64,000 nt of DNA, taken from SAR92 clade bacterium H231 (GTDB lineage Bacteria > Pseudomonadota > Gammaproteobacteria > Pseudomonadales > Porticoccaceae). The DNA is taken from positions 1 to 64,000 of the forward strand of contig JAOALC010000004.1 of assembly GCA_025153775.1 (NCBI GenBank). Reading direction: 5' to 3'. Below, piece after piece: positions 9,556 to 16,892 of the stretch. The translations under genes were made by a program, and so were the position numbers. Under the pieces are notes generated by a model. The model saw only the letters and a program-made list of their open reading frames with translations, did not search any database and was not told where the DNA came from. Position 1 is the first letter of the stretch, and the number at the start of each line of letters is the position of its first letter.

Positions 9556-12222
9556 TCAGTAGTTGTATATTAATTGAGCGCCATAAGTGCGAGGTCTTAA
9601 ACGAACCGTACCATCAAAGACCGCCTCATATGGATCGACTTTGCCATCTTCATTGGTGAAATTTTCGACGAAGAGCGACAAACCCCATTGATTATCCTGA
9701 GATTCAATACCAAAACTTAAACGGGCATTAAATATCTCATCCGATGCAAAACCCGTATCCTGTTGAAGCAATTCCGAATAGTAATTTCCGCTCGTAGCGA
9801 TTCTTGCTTGCATTGCATTTTCCAAAGGGAAAATATACTCGACACTAAATCCTGCGGTATATTCTGCGGATAAATTAGTACGGTCCCCCTCATTAAACAG
9901 CACGCTGCCTGCTGAAATTACATCATCATCAAATGTCAGATCATTCCAACCAACATTTAACCCCAGAGTCAGTCCATCAGTGGGTTGCATTGAAATATTT
10001 GCGTCTAAGCCAATACCGCTAACAGATTCAGAGTTGACGGTCTGAGCAAAACCGCCGCCAGCATCGACTGTTTGAGCTGCGTCTTGCCAATCAGTGTAAT
10101 AGATAGCCGTTTCATAGGTTAAGCGATGATTAAGCAAAAATCCCTTTACACCAAACTCATAAGATAAGAGGGCATCAGGTTCAACTGGCTCCGCATTGGG
10201 GACTAAAATTGAAGGAGGCTGGTTAAATCCGCTACGGAAACCACGGGCAACAGAACCATAAACAGTCAAATCATCACTGGGGTAGTAGGTTAAAACAATG
10301 CGACCAGATAAGTCATCAAAGTCATTCTCCAAGCCCAAGTTCTCAGGCCCTGTAAAGTTGCTCACTTTTAACGTATCCACTGTATCTTCAAAGTAGCGAG
10401 CCCCGATCGTGATATCCAGTTTGTTATCGAGCAAGCTACGAGTTATTTCGCCAAATACCGCGTAGGATTTCGACTCATCAACAACATGAAAGTTATCAGC
10501 GAAAAACGCTGACAAAGATTGAACGATAAGTTGATCAAGCGTTCGATAGAAAACACCAGCAGACCACTGCCAAGGCCCGTCGATCGCCGATGCGGCACGA
10601 ACTTCCTGACTAAATATTTCAGCGTCCAATTGTTGCCCAACAATCACTGGAGCACCGAACGATGCTGCAATTTCAGAATTGGTTGTATAGTCCATCTGAC
10701 TTGTAGCACTCAGTACAGAAAATGATGGAAAATCATATTCCATCTCTAGAGTTAAGACATCATAATCCCTGATGTCTGGCTGATCGAGATCAAAGATTGT
10801 TGTATAGTCATCAGCGCCTCTTGATGGGGCACTGTTTTCAATTCGCGAAGCTGACGCACCGAATTCTATTGCTAGTTCATCTGTTGGCTGAGCGTTTACT
10901 TTAATCCTATAAGCACCAATTTCACTGTCATTTACATCTTCACTGCTTGGTGCGTCAATAAATCCTCCTAAATCGCTATAGCTCGCTACGGCACGGATCG
11001 CTAGTTTGCCTGGTATCAGCGGCATATTAGCGGCAACATCACCACTGTAACTGCCATCGCCATCTTCAGTTGATTCAAACCGAGCACGTGTTTTAACTTC
11101 AAATTTTTCTAAGTCTGCATCATGAGTTAGCACTCGGACAACACCACTTAACGCACTAGCCCCAAAAAGGGTACCTTGGGGACCACGCAAAACCTCGACA
11201 CGCTCTACGTCAAATGCACCGACATCGGGGACAAAATTAAAGTTAACAAAAGAAAACGGTAGCTCGTCAAGATAATATCCTACCGTCGTGGACGCAAAAA
11301 ATGGCGCAGCTGAGCCTCGAATTGAGATCACGTTTTGGCCCGGCTGGGTTTCAACAAGATTGACGCCCCCCACACCATTCAACACATCAGAGATGCTTCT
11401 TGCACCTGCATTATCAAGGTCAGAACCCTGAAGCACTGCTATTGATATCGGCGTCTCTACAAGAGTTTGCTCGCCCCGCTTTTGCGCCGTCACAATAATC
11501 TCATCAATCCTACCCTGAGCCGTGGCAGCCTCATCGCCCTGCGCCATAGCTGAGCTGGCTCCACCTGCGGCGGCAAATAGCCCTACCATGGTGGCGAGCA
11601 ATGTTTTCTTTGTATTCATTTTACTGTTCATATTTATCCTCTCCCTTTGATTATGCTGCGCCACTTTTTCACTGTCTGAAATGGTGATCGCACCTTTGCT
11701 GGAAAGGCTAACTTCAAGTCCTGAACCCTCGAGTAGCAGTGTTAATGCGTCCATCACTGCGTACTGCCCTACTACTGGGCGGGCTTTGCGTGTGAAGACC
11801 TGTTCGTAGGAGTAGAGCATTTGTATGCCGGTTTGTTTGGCGAAGCGGTTTAGGGCTTCGGCGGCATTTAGCGGTGGGATGCTAATAAATATTTCCCGGG
11901 CTAAGTCCACATGATGTTGCTGGTCTTTGGCCTGGGTTGTGGCTGTTAAGCCATAGCTACCGCTGTTGCTGTGTTGCTGGGTTAGGCTGTTACTCTGTGC
12001 GTTAACAGCGCCTAGCAATAAACAAACAATGCTTAATGTTCCTACAAGACTTCTTACTGGGTTGTAACCTGATGTTGCCTTGCAGTGCTTGTAATGCGCT
12101 GGAAGGAAAAACCCGCTATGGATAATTGGTTTTTTTTCATCAGGGGGAGATTGGTGGGCCACAGATGCCATGGGGAGAGCTGCGGCTGTTGGGCTAACTA
12201 TGGCCTCTGGCGGGCTTGGCAT
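9556..12222 (-). CDS. TonB-dependent receptor with N-terminal STN signalling domain (apparent fusion)
   Basis: One 888-residue ORF. Residues ~57-76 form a hydrophobic export signal ending NAQ; ~108-185 are a secretin/TonB short N-terminal (STN) domain that talks to a FecR protein. Residues 203-228 are a second complete signal peptide (MNTKK...SAMAQ), followed by a TonB box (DEIIVTAQ, 240-247), plug and beta-barrel ending in an aromatic residue. At the internal ATG 11631 there is a strong Shine-Dalgarno site, read in frame as QRERI. So either an 888-residue transducer is made, or also a 691-residue receptor without STN. Upstream FecR and sigma genes support a surface-signalling receptor that senses and imports the substrate of the downstream enzymes. 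GC-rich sequence stops close to the junction. Confidence 0.87.
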   Translation of the reverse strand: MPSPPEAIVSPTAAALPMASVAHQSPPDEKKPIIHSGFFLPAHYKHCKATSGYNPVRSLVGTLSIVCLLLGAVNAQSNSLTQQHSNSGSYGLTATTQAKDQQHHVDLAREIFISIPPLNAAEALNRFAKQTGIQMLYSYEQVFTRKARPVVGQYAVMDALTLLLEGSGLEVSLSSKGAITISDSEKVAQHNQRERINMNSKMNTKKTLLATMVGLFAAAGGASSAMAQGDEAATAQGRIDEIIVTAQKRGEQTLVETPISIAVLQGSDLDNAGARSISDVLNGVGGVNLVETQPGQNVISIRGSAAPFFASTTVGYYLDELPFSFVNFNFVPDVGAFDVERVEVLRGPQGTLFGASALSGVVRVLTHDADLEKFEVKTRARFESTEDGDGSYSGDVAANMPLIPGKLAIRAVASYSDLGGFIDAPSSEDVNDSEIGAYRIKVNAQPTDELAIEFGASASRIENSAPSRGADDYTTIFDLDQPDIRDYDVLTLEMEYDFPSFSVLSATSQMDYTTNSEIAASFGAPVIVGQQLDAEIFSQEVRAASAIDGPWQWSAGVFYRTLDQLIVQSLSAFFADNFHVVDESKSYAVFGEITRSLLDNKLDITIGARYFEDTVDTLKVSNFTGPENLGLENDFDDLSGRIVLTYYPSDDLTVYGSVARGFRSGFNQPPSILVPNAEPVEPDALLSYEFGVKGFLLNHRLTYETAIYYTDWQDAAQTVDAGGGFAQTVNSESVSGIGLDANISMQPTDGLTLGLNVGWNDLTFDDDVISAGSVLFNEGDRTNLSAEYTAGFSVEYIFPLENAMQARIATSGNYYSELLQQDTGFASDEIFNARLSFGIESQDNQWGLSLFVENFTNEDGKVDPYEAVFDGTVRLRPRTYGAQLIYNY
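11629..11647 (-). promoter_or_regulatory. Internal ribosome binding site and start inside the receptor ORF
   Basis: On the minus strand AGGGAGAGGA (11646-11637) precedes ATG at 11631 with 5 nt spacing. The codons after it encode a canonical signal peptide. This is the normal start architecture of a stand-alone TonB receptor, now buried 197 codons into a longer frame. Confidence 0.7.
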
Positions 12223-12227
12223 GGGGT

Positions 12228-13343
12228 TCAGGATGAGGGGCCGGATGAGAGTGTTACCTGGCCGTTGGCCAGGTGATCTACCTGTATATTAAAGTTGCTC
12301 TCGAGCACGTCGAACATGGCGTTGGTTTCGCCAATGCGAAACTGGCCGCCAATTTTGAGGGTTTTGAGGCTGGGGTCGGTGATGCGGATATTCAGCTCGG
12401 AGTAGCGGCTGATTTCGTGCACTACCTGCTCTAGGCTTTCGCCGGCAAACATTACTAGGCCTGTGTGCCAGGCGAGCTGCCTGTCGAGCTCTTGCTGGTC
12501 GATGGACTCTAGGGTCTGCAAAAAGCTGGCTCTGTTGGTGGGCGGCTGGTTGCTGCCCCTGTGGCTGCTGTCTACCCGCTCTAAGGTGCCTATCTGCCCT
12601 GCTTTGAGGGTTGCTAGGTCAATGCGCGGGTTTGTCTGCTGCTGGCTGTTTAGTGGTTCGCCCATAACCTTTACTTTACCTTCGGTCACTGTGACCTTGA
12701 CCACTTCGCCCTGCTGCAGATACACGCTAAAGGCGGTGCCCACTGCTTGCACTAGGCCATCGCCGGCATATACCTGAAATGGTATTTTTTTGTTGGGGGC
12801 TACATCGAAATGGGCTTCACCCTGTAGCAGGTAGATCTTGCGGCTGTGCTCGCTGTACTCCACCCGCACCTTGCTGTTGGTGTTGAGCAATATGCTGGAG
12901 TTGTCGCTGAGGCGGGTGGTGCTCTGCTGGCCTATGGCGGTTTGATAGAGGCCGTTGCTGGCGCTGGGGCTGGTGGGCTGCAGGTATATTGATAGCACCA
13001 CCAGAGCTAAGCCGAGCAGGCACAGGGCACTGACCCCGCGCACTGAGACTGCTGTATGTAGCAGCCCTGCCCACTGGGCTTGCAGCCCCTGTACTAGGCG
13101 TTGGCTGAGGCTAATATGCTGTTTTTCTAGGGGCACAGCCAGGACGGTGAGTACATTGAGCAGCCCCCAGAGCTCGGCCAGGCGCTCAAGTTCGTCCCGA
13201 TGAGCTGGACTGTTGGCCATCCAGCGTTGCAGCTCGTCCTGTTCGGCAGGGCTCAGGGGCTGGTCGCCATCTAGCTTGACCATCCAGCTGGCTGCTTCAC
13301 GCTCAATGGCGCTACTGTCGGGGAATTCTAATACATTGTCCAT
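12228..13343 (-). CDS. FecR-family anti-sigma factor/periplasmic signal transducer
   Basis: A 371-residue protein. The N-terminal cytoplasmic part has the DUF4880-type pattern (AASWMVKLDG...LQRWMANSPAHRDEL) that binds the sigma factor; a single membrane span lies at about 103-121; the FecR domain follows at about 133-240; the C-terminal STN-like segment (FAGESLEQVVHEISRY...) contacts the receptor. The start at 13343 was chosen because it sits one base after the sigma-factor stop; an ORF extension to 13409 overlaps the sigma gene. Stop lies 5 nt before the receptor start, so sigma, FecR and receptor form one transcription unit. It relays ligand binding at the outer membrane to the sigma factor. 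Confidence 0.88.
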   Translation of the reverse strand: MDNVLEFPDSSAIEREAASWMVKLDGDQPLSPAEQDELQRWMANSPAHRDELERLAELWGLLNVLTVLAVPLEKQHISLSQRLVQGLQAQWAGLLHTAVSVRGVSALCLLGLALVVLSIYLQPTSPSASNGLYQTAIGQQSTTRLSDNSSILLNTNSKVRVEYSEHSRKIYLLQGEAHFDVAPNKKIPFQVYAGDGLVQAVGTAFSVYLQQGEVVKVTVTEGKVKVMGEPLNSQQQTNPRIDLATLKAGQIGTLERVDSSHRGSNQPPTNRASFLQTLESIDQQELDRQLAWHTGLVMFAGESLEQVVHEISRYSELNIRITDPSLKTLKIGGQFRIGETNAMFDVLESNFNIQVDHLANGQVTLSSGPSS

Positions 13344-13344
13344 G

Positions 13345-13950
13345 CTATGCCTCCTCCCCTTTGTTAATAGCTGCCTCTGTGGCTCTGCGAGCGTCGCGCT
13401 GCTCGTCAAAGTCGCTGTGTTCGCGCATATAGGCGCTGGTTTGTAACATGCCGTTGCGCATATGCTTTTCTGCTGTGCTCATGGAGATACCCAGTCGTTC
13501 GGTGATCTCTTTGTAGCTAAAGCCATACACCTTGCGCATAAGGAACACCCGCCGGCATTTTGGCGTTAGCAGCGCTGCGGCTTCGCAAAATGCGCCTAGA
13601 TATTCTTGGGTTTCCATATGTGCCTCAACGCTGCTTTCAACACCTGTAATGGAGTTCTCGTCAAAATCCACTATATGGTCGGCGATCTGGCTACTTTTTT
13701 TGCGAAGTCCTTCAAGGGCTACGTTGCGGGCAATTTGAAAAAGGTAGGCTTTGGGGTGCTCTATATCCCGTTCAAGCTCCACGTTATAAGCTTTGAGGAA
13801 GGCCTCCTGGGTAACGTCGTCTATATCTTGCTGACGGTATAAAAACCGCGACACAAAGCGCTTAATGCCGTCTTGGTTGGTCAAAAATGCTTGGGTCACC
13901 GCGGACAGTTGCTGCAACCCGGCGCGGTTGTTTGGTTTGTCATTGGCCAT
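13345..13950 (-). CDS. ECF RNA polymerase sigma factor, FecI-like
   Basis: A 201-residue sigma-70 family protein. Region 2 is at roughly 28-75 (DIDDVTQEAFLKAY, then PKAYLFQIARN) and region 4 at roughly 125-170 (CRRVFLMRKVYGFSYKEI, ERLGISMSTAEKHM, a helix-turn-helix). It is followed at once by the FecR gene. By analogy with FecI, it should be held by FecR and released when the receptor binds ligand, then transcribe the receptor and probably the enzymes downstream. Base use of this gene, fecR and the STN segment is visibly richer in G/C than the receptor barrel and enzymes. Confidence 0.9.
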   Translation of the reverse strand: MANDKPNNRAGLQQLSAVTQAFLTNQDGIKRFVSRFLYRQQDIDDVTQEAFLKAYNVELERDIEHPKAYLFQIARNVALEGLRKKSSQIADHIVDFDENSITGVESSVEAHMETQEYLGAFCEAAALLTPKCRRVFLMRKVYGFSYKEITERLGISMSTAEKHMRNGMLQTSAYMREHSDFDEQRDARRATEAAINKGEEA

Positions 13951-14134
13951 CGAATAGTCACAACCCAGTAGTGCTTTGTAAATCCGTTTAGCGGCTCGAT
14001 TAAAAGCTACCCCTCGGGTTTAAGTGTAGACAAGATTTTGGGGTTGGTAGGCTGAGGTGGAGGATGAGACTTTTGACATAAACCGGGAAGACGACGCCAC
14101 ATCGCCTTGAACCTCCCGGAAATAGGGGCCTTAA

Positions 14135-14371
14135 TTAGAATTGTTTTTGCGCCGAGTCGCTTAAATCCTCTATGTAGTCAGTTATCATTTTTGATTTTTT
14201 GGTGAGTTCTTGCAGGGCGATGTTTTTGGCAATCTGAAATAAAAACGATTTGGGCGAGCGAATTTCCTGGGTTTTTTCTGCCTTGTAAGCCTTTAAAAAC
14301 GCTTCTTGGGCCGCGTCGTCAACATCTTGCGAGCGATGCAAAAACCGCGCGAGGAATTTTTTAAGAAATAA
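14135..14371 (-). pseudogene. Relic of a second FecI-like ECF sigma factor gene
   Basis: In one minus-strand frame, with no ATG, the translation reads LKKFLARFLHRSQDVDDAAQ followed by EAFLKAY and PKSFLFQIAKNIA. This aligns with residues ~30-85 of the intact sigma factor next door (IKRFVSRFLYRQQDIDDVTQ, EAFLKAY, PKAYLFQIARNVA). A stop precedes it at 14372-14374 and the frame ends shortly after region 2, so the N-terminus and all of region 4 are gone. It is a truncated paralogue, probably from a duplication or a lost sigma/FecR system. Confidence 0.75.
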
Positions 14372-14404
14372 CTAATGAAGATAAGCCGACAATTTTGTTA
14401 ATAC

Positions 14405-15046
14405 TCATACCGCTGCTACCTCGTTATCTTGGCGTATCAGGTATAAATAATAGTAAAAAACTCCACCAGCTATAGCAGCCACAATCAGGGTCTTAAGCAC
14501 AAATCGTAGAGACAGCTCACCAGAGAGAAAGGTATAGAGCAACGTGATCATATCTCCTACCAAAATACAGACCACAATGCCCAGCGTGAGATAGGTAAGC
14601 CATTGCCGCACCGGTGAGGCTCGTAACGCTGGCTCCTGCTTAATATGGTTAGCAATCTTGGCACAGATAAAAAGAAATACAGGTACCGCAATGATCAGCG
14701 CAGAAGTAGAAAAGCGAATCGCCCTGCGCACTGTATCCTCATTCCGGGTGTAATTAGCATCAGGCAAACCCAGATGAATAAACTGGAACAACAGGTTGCC
14801 AAGATTCCACGCACTGATATAAAGCATGGTAAACATGGTTAAATATAAAAATGTGTCTCTAGCCATAAACTGCGGTGTTGGCTTTGGAATAGGGACAACA
14901 AAATCCACCGTAGAGAACTCGCCAAGAGCATTTTTGATCTGGGTGTTGGCCCAACCCGCCTGCTTTAAATGCTCTTGAATGCTGGCACGCGATGCGCCTG
15001 AGGCCAGTGCCTCTTTAACAAAAACTGATAGTGCTGGCTCTGCCAT
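14405..15046 (-). CDS. DUF5671-type integral membrane protein
   Basis: A 213-residue protein with a short soluble N-terminal helix region (to ~60; a pattern like SGASRASIQEHLKQAGW resembles small helical adaptor segments), then four hydrophobic spans at about 70-92, 112-135, 148-170 and 180-203. The segment DTFLYLTMFTMLYISAWNL fits the DUF5671 pattern as I know it. The start at 15046 is backed by GGGAGAG just upstream; a longer frame from 15139 has no such support. No known activity. It stands alone, upstream of the sigma relic, and points away from the toxin-antitoxin pair. Confidence 0.7.
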   Translation of the reverse strand: MAEPALSVFVKEALASGASRASIQEHLKQAGWANTQIKNALGEFSTVDFVVPIPKPTPQFMARDTFLYLTMFTMLYISAWNLGNLLFQFIHLGLPDANYTRNEDTVRRAIRFSTSALIIAVPVFLFICAKIANHIKQEPALRASPVRQWLTYLTLGIVVCILVGDMITLLYTFLSGELSLRFVLKTLIVAAIAGGVFYYYLYLIRQDNEVAAV

Positions 15047-15175
15047 ACTCTCTCCCTCTGTCTGTTGATACAAACTCCGTTGTTTTTCAGGCGCAGCCTG
15101 AGTTTGGCTCACAGTTAAGAGTAGACCATGGGCAAGCAAGTATCACAGGGTTGCGCAAGCGAAACTTGCAGAGCA

Positions 15176-15196
15176 TGTATATTATGATAATATACA
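15176..15196. promoter_or_regulatory. Perfect palindromic operator of the toxin-antitoxin pair
   Basis: TGTATATTAT and ATAATATACA form perfect 10-bp arms around a single G. The site ends 3 bp before the brnT-like start codon, leaving no room for a normal ribosome site. It probably contains the -10 region and is the binding site for the RHH antitoxin, giving the autoregulation expected for this family. Confidence 0.7.
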
Positions 15197-15199
15197 AGA

Positions 15200-15511
15200 A
15201 TGACTGATTGGACGCAGACAACTGGATTTGAATGGGATCATGGCAACTCTCGCAAAAACGAGACCAAGCATGATGTCAGCCGATCAGAGGCTGAACAGAT
15301 ATTTTTTAACCAGCCTATTTTGATGCTAGAAGACCCCAAGCACAGCCAGAAAGAAAGCCGCTATCACGCACTGGGAATAACAGACATGGCTAGGCTACTG
15401 CATATCACCTTCACCCTCCGCGGCTCTGGGAGTCTAATCAGAATTATTTCTGCGCGCGATATGCACAGAAAAGAGAGGAAATTTTATGAGCAAGCTGAAA
15501 GAGACACCTAA
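15200..15511 (+). CDS. brnT: BrnT-family toxin
   Basis: A 103-residue protein with the BrnT pattern: FEWDHGNSRKNETKHDVSRS near the N-terminus, a middle DPKHS, and a C-terminal IRIISARDMHRKERKFYEQ. BrnT proteins are RelE-fold ribonucleases that stop translation when freed from their antitoxin. The antitoxin gene starts inside its last codons (26 nt overlap), which is the usual toxin-first order. It has no visible Shine-Dalgarno site because the operator palindrome abuts the start, so the message may be leaderless or weakly translated. Confidence 0.87.
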   Translation: MTDWTQTTGFEWDHGNSRKNETKHDVSRSEAEQIFFNQPILMLEDPKHSQKESRYHALGITDMARLLHITFTLRGSGSLIRIISARDMHRKERKFYEQAERDT

Positions 15512-15761
15512 ATTTAATTCGGTAGCCGAAGAGCGCGCCTTTTGGGAGACCAACGATTCAAGCGAGTATGTCGATTGGACCAAAGCCAAAACGGCAACCT
15601 TTGCTAATTTAAAACCATCGACCAAAACCATATCTCTGCGTTTGCCGGAGGGTTTACTTGATCGCATTAAAATTGAAGCCAACAAGCGTGATATGCCCTA
15701 TCAGTCGCTGATTAAAGCTTGGCTTGCGGAAAATGTGGAGGAAAGTAGACACTACAAATAG
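15486..15761 (+). CDS. brnA: BrnA-like/CopG-type antitoxin
   Basis: A 91-residue protein. The C-terminal half has a ribbon-helix-helix pattern (TKTISLRLPEGLLDRIKIEA then PYQSLIKAWL), the N-terminal half a toxin-binding stretch including SSEYVDW. It should neutralise the upstream toxin and bind the palindrome at 15176-15196 to repress the pair. The start has GAGAGGAAATTTT upstream within the toxin gene. It could equally be called a CopG-family antitoxin; the pairing with BrnT decides the name. Confidence 0.83.
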   Translation: MSKLKETPKFNSVAEERAFWETNDSSEYVDWTKAKTATFANLKPSTKTISLRLPEGLLDRIKIEANKRDMPYQSLIKAWLAENVEESRHYK

Positions 15762-15763
15762 CG

Positions 15764-15834
15764 GCGTCACTCCAGTGAAGACTGGCGCCTGATTATTTGC
15801 GTATGGATACCAGCCTACGCTGGCATAACGGCGG
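15764..15834. repeat. Inverted pair of REP-like extragenic palindromes
   Basis: Two hairpins with 5-bp stems and 4-nt loops: CCAGT-GAAG-ACTGG (15772-15785) and CCAGC-CTAC-GCTGG (15810-15823). Flanks such as CGTCAC on one and ATAACGGCG on the other make them inverted versions of one element type, resembling the common extragenic TCATTCCCGC...GCGGGAAT family. They fill the gap between two converging genes, a typical REP/BIME position. Confidence 0.6.
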
Positions 15835-15846
15835 TTGAAGGGATAT

Positions 15847-16089
15847 CTAACCCTGCTTTGCTTCCTGCATAACCAACAGATCCTGAACCGCCAACTGCGC
15901 AATAGGCGTAAGCCCAATATCTGCCCCAGCAGCCTGTTCAGTAATCAAATTTTTCATTGGCGGTGACCAAAACTTTTCGAGGTGCTGAGCCACCTGATCG
16001 GCCACCATTTTATCAGTGCCATTGGCACTCATATTTAGAGCAATCTGATTCACCATTTTTACTAAGCGGTCGAGTTTTGATGCTGACAT
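15847..16089 (-). CDS. fdsD: NAD-dependent formate dehydrogenase delta subunit
   Basis: An 80-residue FdsD-type protein (MSASKLDRLVKMVNQIALNM; then HLEKFWSPPMKNLI, the family hallmark). FdsD is a small component needed for a fully active Fds complex. I used the ATG at 16089, 10 nt after the fdhD stop with GAGAG upstream; a longer frame from 16125 overlaps fdhD. It closes the fdsG-fdsB-fdsA-fdhD-fdsD series, the order known from Fds operons. Confidence 0.85.
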   Translation of the reverse strand: MSASKLDRLVKMVNQIALNMSANGTDKMVADQVAQHLEKFWSPPMKNLITEQAAGADIGLTPIAQLAVQDLLVMQEAKQG

Positions 16090-16099
16090 GTTGTTTCTC

Positions 16100-16888
16100 T
16101 CAGTTAATTCTTTGGCCATGGGCATAGATTACATGCCGGCCTGTTCTGCTAAAGCCTACCAGGGTTAAACCCGCTGTGTCGGCTAGTTCTATGGCCAGGG
16201 ATGTGGGGGCTGATAAGGCGGCCAATAAGGGGATATTGGCGCTGGCGGTTTTGGCTACCATTTCGTAGCTGGCTCTGCTGGTTACCAGCACAAAACCCTG
16301 GGCGGATTCCTGTTTGTTAATGGCACCTAATAATTTATCCAGGGCATTGTGACGGCCTACATCTTCGCGCACCAGGCGTATTTCGCCCTCTATGCTGCAC
16401 CAGGCGGCGCCATGGACTGCGCCAGTTTGTTGCTGTAGCTGTTGCTCACCGCCCAGTGCAGCTATGGCTCGCTGCAGCGCCTTATGACTGATGCTTAGGT
16501 CTGCGCTTATGCTGCTGGGTGCGGTGATGGCTTGTTCTAATGATTCGGCTCCGCACAGTCCACAGCCGGTGCGCCCTGCTAGGTTGCGGCGGCGTTCTTT
16601 GAGCTTGGCGAAGGGTTCAGCTGTTATGGTTAGGGCCAGCTCTATACCTTTATCAGTTTCTATCTGCTCGCAATCCAACAGCTGTTTGGCTGAGGTTAAT
16701 ATGCCTTCGCTTAGGCTAAACCCCAGGGCAAAGTCTTTTAGGTCTGCGGGGGTTGCCATCATCACTACATGGGAGATGCCGTTGTATACCAGGGCTACGG
16801 CGGTCTCAGTGGCTATATTATCTATGCCCTCAGTGAGTTCTCCGGCGTTCCATACGGTGCGAGTGACTTTGCCAGAGTTACCGCTCAT
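16100..16888 (-). CDS. fdhD: Formate dehydrogenase accessory sulfurtransferase FdhD (FdsC)
   Basis: A 262-residue FdhD-family protein. GRTGCGLCGAE (about 105-115) supplies the paired cysteines that pass sulfur from a cysteine desulfurase to the molybdenum cofactor of formate dehydrogenase. VREDVGRHNALDKL and LVTSRASYEMVAKTA are conserved family blocks. It lies 4 bp downstream of fdsA and is presumably co-translated with it. Without it the FdsA cofactor would stay unsulfurated and inactive. Confidence 0.93.
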   Translation of the reverse strand: MSGNSGKVTRTVWNAGELTEGIDNIATETAVALVYNGISHVVMMATPADLKDFALGFSLSEGILTSAKQLLDCEQIETDKGIELALTITAEPFAKLKERRRNLAGRTGCGLCGAESLEQAITAPSSISADLSISHKALQRAIAALGGEQQLQQQTGAVHGAAWCSIEGEIRLVREDVGRHNALDKLLGAINKQESAQGFVLVTSRASYEMVAKTASANIPLLAALSAPTSLAIELADTAGLTLVGFSRTGRHVIYAHGQRIN

Positions 16889-16892
16889 CAGC

